Of a stretch of DNA of 64,000 nt, positions 28,300-36,574 are shown one piece after another; position 1 is the stretch's first letter, and each line of letters begins with the position of its first letter. Position numbers and translations under genes: made by a program. Below the pieces are notes generated by a model, which was not told where the DNA came from, ran no database searches, and worked only from the letters and a program-made list of their open reading frames with translations. This DNA is from Terasakiella sp. SH-1 (GTDB lineage Bacteria; Pseudomonadota; Alphaproteobacteria; Rhodospirillales; Terasakiellaceae). The stretch spans positions 3,397,501 through 3,461,500 of the forward strand of contig NZ_CP038255.1 of NCBI RefSeq assembly GCF_004564135.1, given 5' to 3'.

Positions 28300-28920
28300 A
28301 TGAAACATACCTTTATTGCTTTATTTGGATGTCTGGTTTTGATTGCTTTTGTCGCTCAGGCGGCTCTCACACCAAATGTGGCGGGAAAGGTGAAACAGGT
28401 ATCTGGTTCTGTTGTGGCTGTACAAGATGCGCAGGTGCGGGTTCTTAAAACAGGCGATGAAGTGTTGATTGGTGATATTCTCTCTACAGGACCCGATGGT
28501 CGTTTGGAAATTACCATGATTGATGAAGGCAGCTTCAAACTGGGTGGACGGACATCTTTTGTGGTGATTGATTACACCTTTGGTCAAGGTAATAACAATG
28601 CAGTGATAGAATTGCTCAATGGGGCGATTGATGGGGTGTCGGGCCAAATTGCCAAGGCAAGCGCGGAAGGGTTGCGCATTGAAACCAAGGCGGCAACAAT
28701 TGGTATTCGGGGCACAAAATTCTTTGTAGGTGAACTGGATGGGGCCTTAAGTGTGGCTCATTGGAAAGGCGGCGGTGTTCATGTGAAAAATTTTGCAGGG
28801 GAAGTTACCCTTACAGGCAATGATAGCGGAACCCGTTTACATGATCCACACACAGCCCCTACCCCATCAAAAATGTGGGGTGGGGAGAAAAAGCAGCGTG
28901 CACTGGCTTTGATGAAATAA
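28300..28920 (+). CDS. FecR-domain exported protein
   Basis: 206-aa protein with a signal peptide (MKHTFIALFGCLVLIAFVAQA) and a FecR domain: GSVVAVQDAQVRVLKTGDEV, DILSTGPDGRLEITMIDEGS and ATIGIRGTKFFVGELDG. There is no membrane anchor typical of FecR signal transducers and no sigma factor or TonB receptor nearby, so it is an orphan periplasmic FecR protein. I start at ATG 28300, with GAAGAG upstream. Role unknown. It is inserted between dnaQ and secB. Confidence 0.85.
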   Translation: MKHTFIALFGCLVLIAFVAQAALTPNVAGKVKQVSGSVVAVQDAQVRVLKTGDEVLIGDILSTGPDGRLEITMIDEGSFKLGGRTSFVVIDYTFGQGNNNAVIELLNGAIDGVSGQIAKASAEGLRIETKAATIGIRGTKFFVGELDGALSVAHWKGGGVHVKNFAGEVTLTGNDSGTRLHDPHTAPTPSKMWGGEKKQRALALMK

Positions 28921-28952
28921 AAAAAAGGCCCCCAAAAAAGGGACCTTTTCTT
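28921..28952. terminator. Bidirectional terminator between the FecR gene and secB
   Basis: AAAAGGcCCC (28923-28932) and GGGaCCTTTT (28940-28949) form a stem with one mismatch and an A-rich loop. TTTTCTT follows on the plus strand, and the A-run at 28921-28926 gives a U-run on the minus strand. Confidence 0.8.
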
Positions 28953-28972
28953 AGATAAATTTGGCAAAAAAC

Positions 28973-29470
28973 TTATTGTTTTGTTTCGCCAGCAGCTTCT
29001 TGTTCGGCCGCCAGTTGTTCCATGCGCGCACGATACATGCCCGCAAAATCCACTGGATTCAGCATCATCGGAGGGAAAGAGCCATCGCGTGTTGTATTGG
29101 CAATGATGTTGCGTGCAAACGGGAAAAGCATGCGCGGACATTCGATCAGAAGCATGGGCTCCAGATGTTCCTGGGGAACATTGAGTTCAAAAATACCGCC
29201 GTAAGCCAGCTCACAGATGAAAGCCACATCTTCTTGCAATTTGCAATCAGCGCGGATTTTTACGATCACTTCAAACTGGTTTTCTGTCAGTTTAGCCGCA
29301 TCCACATCTACATTAACAGACACATCAGGCTGTTCCTGCATCATGCGGGCATAAATACCGGGAGAATTTGGCACTTCAAAAGACAGGTCTTTGATATATT
29401 GGCCGTGAATGATCATCGGCTGGACTTCTTGTTCTTGGTTTTCTGTCGCTTGTTCGTTTTGGTCGGCCAT
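28973..29470 (-). CDS. secB: Protein-export chaperone SecB
   Basis: Cytosolic tetrameric chaperone that keeps preproteins unfolded and hands them to SecA. 165 aa, with family segments IHGQYIKDLSFEVPNSP and LIECPRMLFPFARNIIA followed by DGSFPPMMLNPVDFAGMY. Acidic, Gln-rich N-terminus typical of alphaproteobacterial SecB. AGGAG lies upstream of the ATG. Near oriC as in other alphaproteobacteria. Confidence 0.97.
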   Translation of the reverse strand: MADQNEQATENQEQEVQPMIIHGQYIKDLSFEVPNSPGIYARMMQEQPDVSVNVDVDAAKLTENQFEVIVKIRADCKLQEDVAFICELAYGGIFELNVPQEHLEPMLLIECPRMLFPFARNIIANTTRDGSFPPMMLNPVDFAGMYRARMEQLAAEQEAAGETKQ

Positions 29471-29538
29471 TGCCTTACTCCTGAAAAATCGAATTTATGT
29501 TGGAAAAACTGGTAGCACGAAAGAAATGCAATCTCAAC

Positions 29539-30051
29539 TTAATCCTGTTTTTCTGACCAGGGGCTTTCTGGATTGGCTTTAACCTCTTCAAATTCCCCGT
29601 CAATGACGCTTGAATTGGCTCCTTGATGGGGCTGGGAATGGGGGGGATGAGGTTCAAATGGGCGACCATCGGGACCCATCATATGAATATTGGAAGAATT
29701 TTTGACCAAATCTTTCGCCTTGTGGCGCAAAAAAGCACGAAATGGTGGGAAAAACAGTAAAAAACCAACCGTATCGGTGACAAAACCGGGGGTGAGCAGC
29801 AAGGCCCCGGCAAACAAAAGGCAGGCCCCGTCGAATAATTCAGCTGTTGGCAAATGTCCCGTATTTAATGTCGCTTGGGCGCGCATCAGGGTATTCATGC
29901 CTTGTTGGCGCAGTAAAGCCGTGCCTAAAATAGCGGTCAAAATAACAATGGCAATGGTCGGCCACAGTCCGATAATATCGCCAACTTGAATAAAAACAGC
30001 GATTTCTGTGACTGGAACAGCGATAAATAGAAGAAGAATGAAAAAGCCCAA
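29539..30051 (-). CDS. fxsA: FxsA family membrane protein
   Basis: 170-aa inner-membrane protein with three to four predicted helices: FILLLFIAVPVTEIAVFIQV, PTIAIVILTAILGTALL and a third around LLFAGALLLTPGFVTDTVGF, the FxsA signature. A hydrophilic tail follows. FxsA in E. coli relieves F-plasmid exclusion of phage T7; its normal role is unclear. The start codon is TTG at 30051 with AAGGA about nine bases upstream; no ATG fits. Confidence 0.88.
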   Translation of the reverse strand: MGFFILLLFIAVPVTEIAVFIQVGDIIGLWPTIAIVILTAILGTALLRQQGMNTLMRAQATLNTGHLPTAELFDGACLLFAGALLLTPGFVTDTVGFLLFFPPFRAFLRHKAKDLVKNSSNIHMMGPDGRPFEPHPPHSQPHQGANSSVIDGEFEEVKANPESPWSEKQD

Positions 30052-30155
30052 CGGGTGAATCCTTGCTCTTTTGACGATTTAAGATTATCTAGTTTGCATA
30101 AGCTGATACGCAAGTTACACTACTTGTGAAAAGATAACAGGTTAAATGATTTATT

Positions 30156-30857
30156 ATGGCCAATTTTGATCTCATTTTACTGGCATTGATTGCCATTTTT
30201 ATTTTCCTGCGTTTGCGCAATGTATTGGGCAGCAAGGATGGAAACGAAGATAATCGCAACCACCGTGACATTTTCAACCCTGATCCCATGGATGATCAGC
30301 GCAATGAAAATGCCAACGACAATGTGATTCATCTACCAAACTCTCAGCAAGAGCCTGTGCAAAATGAACAGGTTGCTGAAGACATCAATGAGATTGAACC
30401 TGTTGGTCCGGTGCAGCGTGCACTGGCTGACATCATGGCGGTGGATGCCAGTTTCGATCAACATGGTTTTGTTGACGGCGCACGGGTCGCCTTTGAAATG
30501 ATTATTACAGCCTTTGCTGAAAATGATCGTGAAACATTGAAGAACCTTCTGACCCCTGATGTATACAGCAATTTTGAATCTGCATTGGAAGCTCGTGTGG
30601 CAGCAGGGGAAACCCTGGAAACAACCTTGGTTGGGGTGAATTCGCTGGAAATCACCGATGCGGTCTTGGAAGAAAATGTTGCCGAAGTCACCGTTCGTAT
30701 TGTCAGTGAACAGGTCAATGTGACTAAAGACAGTGATGGCGAAGTTGTTGATGGCGATAGTAACTATATTGATACCATCACTGATATCTGGACGTTTGAG
30801 CGCGATATTGCCTCAAGCAGCCCGAACTGGTTCTTGAAAGCAACATCGACGGAATAA
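30156..30857 (+). CDS. Tim44-domain protein (TimA-like)
   Basis: 233 aa. An N-terminal membrane anchor (FDLILLALIAIFIFLRLRNVLG) is followed by a charged, Asn/Asp/Glu-rich linker (about 25-75) and a Tim44-like domain (about 88-230; FVDGARVAFEMIITAFAENDRETLKNLL, then VAEVTVRIVSEQ). This is the bacterial relative of mitochondrial Tim44; in Caulobacter, TimA is membrane-bound, and a role in membrane-protein handling was suggested. Neighbours secB-fxsA-mltA are the usual ones. The start has a poor ribosome-binding site. Confidence 0.9.
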   Translation: MANFDLILLALIAIFIFLRLRNVLGSKDGNEDNRNHRDIFNPDPMDDQRNENANDNVIHLPNSQQEPVQNEQVAEDINEIEPVGPVQRALADIMAVDASFDQHGFVDGARVAFEMIITAFAENDRETLKNLLTPDVYSNFESALEARVAAGETLETTLVGVNSLEITDAVLEENVAEVTVRIVSEQVNVTKDSDGEVVDGDSNYIDTITDIWTFERDIASSSPNWFLKATSTE

Positions 30858-30860
30858 ATT

Positions 30861-32129
30861 ATGGCTGTTTGGGGGAAAACTTGGGCGAAATGTGTAAGTG
30901 CGGCTGGGCTGTTGGCTTTGGCTTCTGCCTGTACGCCTATGCCTTCTCATCAGGGAATGATTGCGCCCAAAGATACCTCTGTCGGATTTGATCCCAAACT
31001 TATTCCTGTCTCCTTTGCCTCACTTCCCGGTTGGGAAGAAGACCATTTGGCTGAAACCCTGCCTGCTTTGCGCCGTTCTTGTGAAAAATTTGGTCGCATG
31101 AAGGAAAGCAAGCTCATTGGTCCCAAAGGGATTGGGGGGGCAGCAGGGGATTGGAAACCGATTTGTACCGAAGCCTATTCCCTGCCTGATGGTGATAGTC
31201 AAAAGGCACGGGCATTTTATGAAAGTTATTTTCAACCCTATCTGGTTTCGGATTTAAAGAAAAACAAGGCCGCAGCGGGCCTGTTCACTGGCTATTATGA
31301 AGCGGGTCTGCGCGGGGCAAAATCCAAAGGCGGTCCATACCAAACGCCCCTTTATAAACGCCCGAAAGATTTGGTCCTTGTGGGACTTGGTGAATTTAAA
31401 AATAACTGGCGTGGCAAGAGATTAGCCGGAAAACTGGTCAATGGTCAGTTGATGCCTTATGCCACGCGTGCAGAAATTGAAGCCGGGAAATTGCGCGGCA
31501 AGGATTTGGAGCTGGTTTGGGTTGATGATCCGGTCGATGCCTTTTTCCTGCATATTCAAGGTTCTGGCCGGGTGCTTTTTGCCGATGGTTCGACCATGCG
31601 GGTGGGCTATGATGGTCATAACGGCCATGATTATACCTCCATTGGCCGTATCCTGATTGAACGCGGTGAGATTACCAAAGAAAAAATGTCCATGCAGGCC
31701 ATTCGTGAATGGCTGGCTGCTCATCCCAATGGTGGGCAGAAGCTCATGCGCGAAAACAGCTCGTTCATTTTCTTTCGTGAATTAAAGGATGATGGGCCGA
31801 TTGGTGCCCAAGGGGTGGTTTTGACACCGGGGCGTTCACTGGCGGTGGATAAACGTTTCCTTCCCATGGGGTTGCCAGTATATCTGCATACTTTTACCGA
31901 TCCAATTTCCCCTGCCCCGATTTCACGTTTGTTGATGGCCCAGGATACAGGTGGGGCGATTAAAGGTGTTGTGCGGGGTGACGTTTTTTGGGGTTTTGGA
32001 GAAGAAGCGGCCAATCGCGCAGGTAAAATGAAGGAACCGGGCAGTTTCTTTGCTTTATTACCCAATAATTCTTTAAACCGTTGTCAGGTTTGTGAAGCTG
32101 CTGAAGACAGTTCTATCGTTTCACAGTAA
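30861..32129 (+). CDS. mltA: Membrane-bound lytic murein transglycosylase A
   Basis: Outer-membrane lipoprotein that cleaves peptidoglycan glycan strands. The lipoprotein signal has LASAC with Cys24. The MltA domain contains LFTGYYEAGLRGAKSKGG, AFFLHIQGSGRV and VGYDGHNGHDYTSIG. The C-terminal 3D domain has AQDTGGAIKGVVRGDVFWGFG with catalytic-type Asp residues. 422 aa is typical. It follows the Tim44-like gene by 3 bp, as in many alphaproteobacteria. Confidence 0.94.
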   Translation: MAVWGKTWAKCVSAAGLLALASACTPMPSHQGMIAPKDTSVGFDPKLIPVSFASLPGWEEDHLAETLPALRRSCEKFGRMKESKLIGPKGIGGAAGDWKPICTEAYSLPDGDSQKARAFYESYFQPYLVSDLKKNKAAAGLFTGYYEAGLRGAKSKGGPYQTPLYKRPKDLVLVGLGEFKNNWRGKRLAGKLVNGQLMPYATRAEIEAGKLRGKDLELVWVDDPVDAFFLHIQGSGRVLFADGSTMRVGYDGHNGHDYTSIGRILIERGEITKEKMSMQAIREWLAAHPNGGQKLMRENSSFIFFRELKDDGPIGAQGVVLTPGRSLAVDKRFLPMGLPVYLHTFTDPISPAPISRLLMAQDTGGAIKGVVRGDVFWGFGEEAANRAGKMKEPGSFFALLPNNSLNRCQVCEAAEDSSIVSQ

Positions 32130-32218
32130 TAAATCGTATTTCTCCTTATTGTTTTTCTGGACCGCACTTGATAATCTGTCTCCCATAAAAATAAGAATAT
32201 GGGAGAAGGGGCCACCTT

Positions 32219-33475
32219 ATGCGTCTTTTGTTAGTTGAGAATTCCAAGACTGTCACATCTTTGTTGATGACAGAATTGGCAAAGGTCATTGATATTCATA
32301 TTGATTGGGCTCCGTCATTATCAGATGTTTTTGAACTGATTGAAAAAAATGGGCCTCAAAATTATACACTGGCAATTTCCTGCCTGAATTTGGCCGACGC
32401 CGAAGATGGGGAAGCGGTTTCTGTTATTACGGAATTTCAAATCCCGACCATTGTTTTTTCCGGCACGTTTGAAGATTCCTTGCGTGATCAGTTTTTGCAA
32501 ATGCCAGGTGTGATTGATTATGTGGTGAAAGAAAGTCAGGCCAGTCTGACTTATCTGTGTAATATGGTGTATCGCCTGATTACCAACCGGACGATCAAGA
32601 CGTTGGTGGTTGATGGATCACGGCCTATGCGCCTGCAAGCCTGTGAATTATTGCGTCAATATCAGTTTCAGGTTTTAGAAGCAGAAAACGGTGAAGAAGC
32701 CTTAAAAATTCTGCAAGAAAACCGGGATATTAAATTGGTGGTTACGGATTATCAGATGGCCCCGGTCGATGGGTTTGAACTGACCAAAAAAATCCGTGAA
32801 ACCTATGGCAAGGATGAACTGGCGATTATCGGTTTATCGGTTGTAGAAGCCGTCAGCCTGTCAGCACGTTTTATCAAGGTTGGGGCCAATGACTTTCTTC
32901 CCCGTCCCTTCCAGCCAGAAGAATTCCATTGCCGGGTGGCACAAAATATTGAACTGATTGAAAAAACACAAAAACTTGTGGATGCGGCCACCAAGGATTT
33001 CCTCACCGGGCTTTATAACCGTCGTTTCTTTTTTGATAAGGGGGAAAAGAAATTTTCCCGTCTGAAAAATCAACGCAAACCCATCGCCATTTGTATGTTG
33101 GATATTGATCATTTTAAATCTGTAAATGACACGTTCGGTCATGATGTGGGCGATGAAGTGCTTAAAGGTGTATCTTTGCAACTTCTTTCAGCGGTGCGCA
33201 AACAGGATATGGTTGCCCGTTTGGGAGGGGAGGAATTCTGTATTTTCCTGGATGATTTTGCAGAAGGGGAACTCTTTGACATGCTGGATGCTTTGCGTGA
33301 ATCTATTGAATTCAAGCAATATGATTGCCTTGAGGATCGAGGCAATGTGACCTCCAGTTTCGGTGTTGCAAAATTCCACCCTGGTGACAGTCTGGATGAT
33401 TTGTTAAAACGTGCCGATGAATTGCTGTATCTTGCCAAACAGTCCGGGCGCAATCAGGTCATCATTGAAGACTAG
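32219..33475 (+). CDS. PleD-like diguanylate cyclase (REC-REC-GGDEF), first paralog
   Basis: 418-aa response regulator that should make cyclic di-GMP. REC1 (about 1-120) is degenerate: the phospho-acceptor position holds Cys55 in AISCLNL and the acidic pocket is E6/N7. REC2 (about 126-242) keeps Asp177 in VVTDYQM, but the Lys of the KPF motif is Arg (PRPF). The GGDEF domain has GGEEF at 336-340 and an inhibitory RxxD (R327-D330), so product inhibition is likely. It is collinear with the paralog at 34176 without gaps. Upstream of the ATG lies GAAGGGGCC. Confidence 0.93.
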   Translation: MRLLLVENSKTVTSLLMTELAKVIDIHIDWAPSLSDVFELIEKNGPQNYTLAISCLNLADAEDGEAVSVITEFQIPTIVFSGTFEDSLRDQFLQMPGVIDYVVKESQASLTYLCNMVYRLITNRTIKTLVVDGSRPMRLQACELLRQYQFQVLEAENGEEALKILQENRDIKLVVTDYQMAPVDGFELTKKIRETYGKDELAIIGLSVVEAVSLSARFIKVGANDFLPRPFQPEEFHCRVAQNIELIEKTQKLVDAATKDFLTGLYNRRFFFDKGEKKFSRLKNQRKPIAICMLDIDHFKSVNDTFGHDVGDEVLKGVSLQLLSAVRKQDMVARLGGEEFCIFLDDFAEGELFDMLDALRESIEFKQYDCLEDRGNVTSSFGVAKFHPGDSLDDLLKRADELLYLAKQSGRNQVIIED

Positions 33476-33478
33476 AGC

Positions 33479-34072
33479 CTAATTTAACAGTCTGCGACAT
33501 TCTGGAATGTGGGAAAAGCGTTTCTTTTCCTGTGCGTAGTAAGCTTTGAGAAGATTTATATCTATGCCAAGTTTTTTGCGCACTTTTCCCAAAGGCTGGC
33601 TCATAAACTGGTCATAATTGATCCGATCCAATGCTTTGCAATGACATAAAACCCCTAAATTCAAGCCATCTTTAAACACAGAGAGATCATCACGTTTAAA
33701 ACGATAGACATCGGGATAAAGATGGTGGGAAATCAATTGATAGAGCTTGCGCTCAAAACAGCCGACTTTGCCTGTTGATCCCATGGTAAAACCAATGACG
33801 AAGGCTTCATCCTTGGGCATCATGCCGCGCCCTAAAAGAATATGGATACAATCATGATCTTTTAGATCAACAGCCCCGTGAAAAAGCTCAAGGCCGGGCA
33901 GGCGAAAACGGGGGTTTTCCACAAGTTGCACAATCAAGGGGATTGCGGCCTGTTCATGTGACAGGCTGTGCATATCGTGCAGGGCGTCTTTTAAAAGAAT
34001 ATGTCTTTCGCTTAATGGAATATGCCAATTTTTATAGTTTTGGCCCCATTTTGATCCATTTAGTGGTGTCAT
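33479..34072 (-). CDS. Conserved protein with Coq4-type HDxxHx11E motif
   Basis: 197 aa, no signal or membrane helix. Residues 73-89 read HDCIH, eleven residues, then Glu89, matching the HDxxHx11E zinc-ligand motif of Coq4, the ubiquinone-synthesis protein. The segment after it (EAFVIGFTMGS) agrees with the Coq4 region after its Glu only loosely. The N-terminus and tail look unlike Coq4. I have a vague memory of uncharacterised marine-bacterial proteins with this motif. It is transcribed opposite to the flanking cyclases and ends 3 bp from the first. Function unproven. Confidence 0.6.
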   Translation of the reverse strand: MTPLNGSKWGQNYKNWHIPLSERHILLKDALHDMHSLSHEQAAIPLIVQLVENPRFRLPGLELFHGAVDLKDHDCIHILLGRGMMPKDEAFVIGFTMGSTGKVGCFERKLYQLISHHLYPDVYRFKRDDLSVFKDGLNLGVLCHCKALDRINYDQFMSQPLGKVRKKLGIDINLLKAYYAQEKKRFSHIPECRRLLN

Positions 34073-34175
34073 CTGCTATATATGGGGTAGAAATTGGGGA
34101 TTTTCCAGAGGGGACCTTCGCGCTATGATAAAGAAATGTAAAAAATAAAAAAACTGCGATCCGAGGGCGCCTTAA

Positions 34176-35432
34176 ATGTATATTTTGCTTGTTGAAAGTT
34201 CACGCACTGTTGCCTTTATGGTGATGGCTGAACTTGCCAAAACCATTGAGGCGGAAGTCCATTGGGCCTCTTCAACAGAACAGGCCCTGTTGTTTATTGA
34301 GAAAAATGGCATTGGTTATTACAAGTTTGCCATTTCCGGCTTGAACCTGTCTGATTCCAACAAGGGCGACATCATCAATGTTATTACGGAATACCAAATT
34401 CCAACGGTGATCTTTTCTGCCAGTTTTGATTTGCTGGTTCGCCAGAAATTGCTCAGTATTCCGGGCGTTGTTGATTATGTTGTAAAAGAAAGCCCCGCTG
34501 CGTTTCGTTATCTTGCCAATTTGATTTATCGTTTGGCCCATAACAAGGGGCTCAAGGCATTGGTGGTGGAAGAAGACCGATCCACACGTTTATATATCAC
34601 CGAACTATTGCGCCAGTATGAATTTAAGGTACTGGAAACAGATAGCGGTGAGGAAGCCGTTGATATTATTGAACAACATGAAGATCTGAAATTGGTGGTC
34701 ACCGATTATAAAATGCAGCCCATGGACGGGTTTGAGCTGATCAAAAAAATCCGCGAACGACATAGTAAAGAAGAATTGGCTATTATTGGCTTGTCGGAAA
34801 GCAACGAACAGGCCCTGTCTGCACGCTTTATTAAAACTGGTGCCAATGACTTTTTGATCAAACCGTTCCATCCTGAAGAGTTTTTCTGTCGGGTGACTCA
34901 AAACATTGAATTGATTGAAAAAACCCAGAAATTGCTGGATGGGGCGATGAAGGACTTCCTGACCGGGGTGTTTAATCGTCGTTATTTCCTTGATCAAGGT
35001 GCTGAAAACCTTGAACGGCTGCATTATGAAGGCAAAGATGCCTGGGTCAGTATTCTGGACATCGACCATTTTAAATCCATCAATGATAATTATGGTCATG
35101 ATGTGGGTGATGAGGTGTTAAAATCTTTATCTGCCCAATTGAAAAACAGCTTAAGAGCCAATGATATTCTTGCCCGTCTTGGCGGTGAAGAATTTGGCCT
35201 GATTATTGAAGCGGTGGATCGTCCGCAAATTGAAAAACTATTGGAGCGTATTCGCAAAAGAATTGAATCTAAACCCTATGAGTCTTTAAAAGAACGCCGC
35301 AATGTAACTGCCAGTTTTGGCTGTGTAAAATTGCAAAGCGGGGAAGAATTAGGTGAGGCGCTTAAACGGGCAGACAAAATGCTCTATCAGGCAAAGGAAA
35401 GCGGGCGTAATAAGGTGGTTATCGGCGAATAA
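34176..35432 (+). CDS. PleD-like diguanylate cyclase (REC-REC-GGDEF), second paralog
   Basis: 418 aa, same layout and residue numbering as the protein at 32219. REC1 is degenerate (Gly55 in AISGLNL where Asp is expected). REC2 keeps Asp177 (VVTDYKM) and the Lys of IKPF, so it should accept phosphate. GGEEF is at 336-340 and the RxxD I-site is R327-D330 (RAND). The presence of KPF here and PRPF in the first paralog suggests different input sensitivity. No histidine kinase lies nearby. About 100 bp separate it from the Coq4-like gene upstream. Confidence 0.93.
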   Translation: MYILLVESSRTVAFMVMAELAKTIEAEVHWASSTEQALLFIEKNGIGYYKFAISGLNLSDSNKGDIINVITEYQIPTVIFSASFDLLVRQKLLSIPGVVDYVVKESPAAFRYLANLIYRLAHNKGLKALVVEEDRSTRLYITELLRQYEFKVLETDSGEEAVDIIEQHEDLKLVVTDYKMQPMDGFELIKKIRERHSKEELAIIGLSESNEQALSARFIKTGANDFLIKPFHPEEFFCRVTQNIELIEKTQKLLDGAMKDFLTGVFNRRYFLDQGAENLERLHYEGKDAWVSILDIDHFKSINDNYGHDVGDEVLKSLSAQLKNSLRANDILARLGGEEFGLIIEAVDRPQIEKLLERIRKRIESKPYESLKERRNVTASFGCVKLQSGEELGEALKRADKMLYQAKESGRNKVVIGE

Positions 35433-35506
35433 TCCCTTGCCCTTTTTGAAAGTTACTGGAATATTAAGCCCTTAATTACATTCTTTCAAAATATGACTGG
35501 TTTCAG

Positions 35507-36556
35507 ATGGTCTTTTCTCGATTATGGGCACAACGGTTTAAAAAAGCCGTCGCGTTTGGCCTTGCAGCACTTTCAACATCCCCGCTTTATGCACAAGATG
35601 TTCAAAAGACATCGGCCAGTGTGGTGATGTATCACCGATTTGGGGAAGCAGATTATCCATCAACCAATATCAAGATGGAACAGTTTGAGGCCCATATTGA
35701 AGAGATCAAAAACGGGGGCTATACGGTTTTACCGCTTCCTGAACTGGTTGATTTGTTGAATGCAGGCAAGCCCCTGCCTGATAAGGCACTGAGCATCACC
35801 ATTGATGATGGCTATGCCAGTATTTATGAAAAAGCCTATCCGAAATTTAAGGAAGCAGGCATTCCTTTTACCATCTTTATTTCAACCGATCCTATTGATC
35901 GCGGGTATGCCAAACATTTAACCTGGAAACAGGTCAAGGAAATGTCGGATGATCCGCTGGTTTATATTGGTGCCCATACGGCCAGCCATCTCCATATGCC
36001 AGCTTCTTCTGAGGCCCGCATTGGCAGTGAAATGGAACGCTCTTTGGCCCGTTTTGAAGAAAAGCTTGGTTATCGTCCGGATATTTTCGCCTATCCTTAT
36101 GGCGAGGCCAGTTTGAAAGCCATGTCTGTGGTGCGTGGTTTTGGTATGCGCGCAGCCTTTGGTCAACATAGTGGGGCCGTTGGTTCTGGAGATAATCAAT
36201 TCTATCTGCCGCGTTTTGCCTTGAATGAAAAATACGGCGATATCAAACGCTTCCAGATGGTGGCCCAGGCCAAATCCTTACATGTGCGTGATTTGGGGCC
36301 AAAGGATATGACCATTGCCAAGCGCAACCCGCCGATGATTGGTTTTACGGTGGATGAGTCTGTGGGTAGCCTGTCACCACTGGCCTGTTTTGCTTCCCAT
36401 GAAGGCAAGGTTCGCCTTGAAAAGCTATGGGAACGCCGCATTGAAGTCCGTATGGAAAAAGCTCTACCTGTGGGGCGCACGCGACTTAATTGTACCATGC
36501 CGGCAGGCGATGGCCGCTGGCGCTGGTTTGGTCGAATTTTCTATGTTGCGCCTTAA
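35507..36556 (+). CDS. Exported polysaccharide deacetylase (NodB domain)
   Basis: 349 aa with a signal peptide ending around SPLYA (residue 29). The NodB-type carbohydrate esterase 4 fold shows ASVVMYHRFGE, TIDDGY with Asp100/Asp101, and GAHTASHLHM with His157 and His161, the expected metal ligands. FAYPYGE is a further family motif. The last 100 residues form an extra domain I do not recognise (RNPPMIGFTVDE, LNCTMPAGDGRWRWFGRIFY). Substrate is probably a periplasmic polysaccharide such as peptidoglycan or an exopolysaccharide. It is followed 18 bp later by glnD. Confidence 0.88.
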   Translation: MVFSRLWAQRFKKAVAFGLAALSTSPLYAQDVQKTSASVVMYHRFGEADYPSTNIKMEQFEAHIEEIKNGGYTVLPLPELVDLLNAGKPLPDKALSITIDDGYASIYEKAYPKFKEAGIPFTIFISTDPIDRGYAKHLTWKQVKEMSDDPLVYIGAHTASHLHMPASSEARIGSEMERSLARFEEKLGYRPDIFAYPYGEASLKAMSVVRGFGMRAAFGQHSGAVGSGDNQFYLPRFALNEKYGDIKRFQMVAQAKSLHVRDLGPKDMTIAKRNPPMIGFTVDESVGSLSPLACFASHEGKVRLEKLWERRIEVRMEKALPVGRTRLNCTMPAGDGRWRWFGRIFYVAP

Positions 36557-36574
36557 GAAACTGAATGAAGATAT

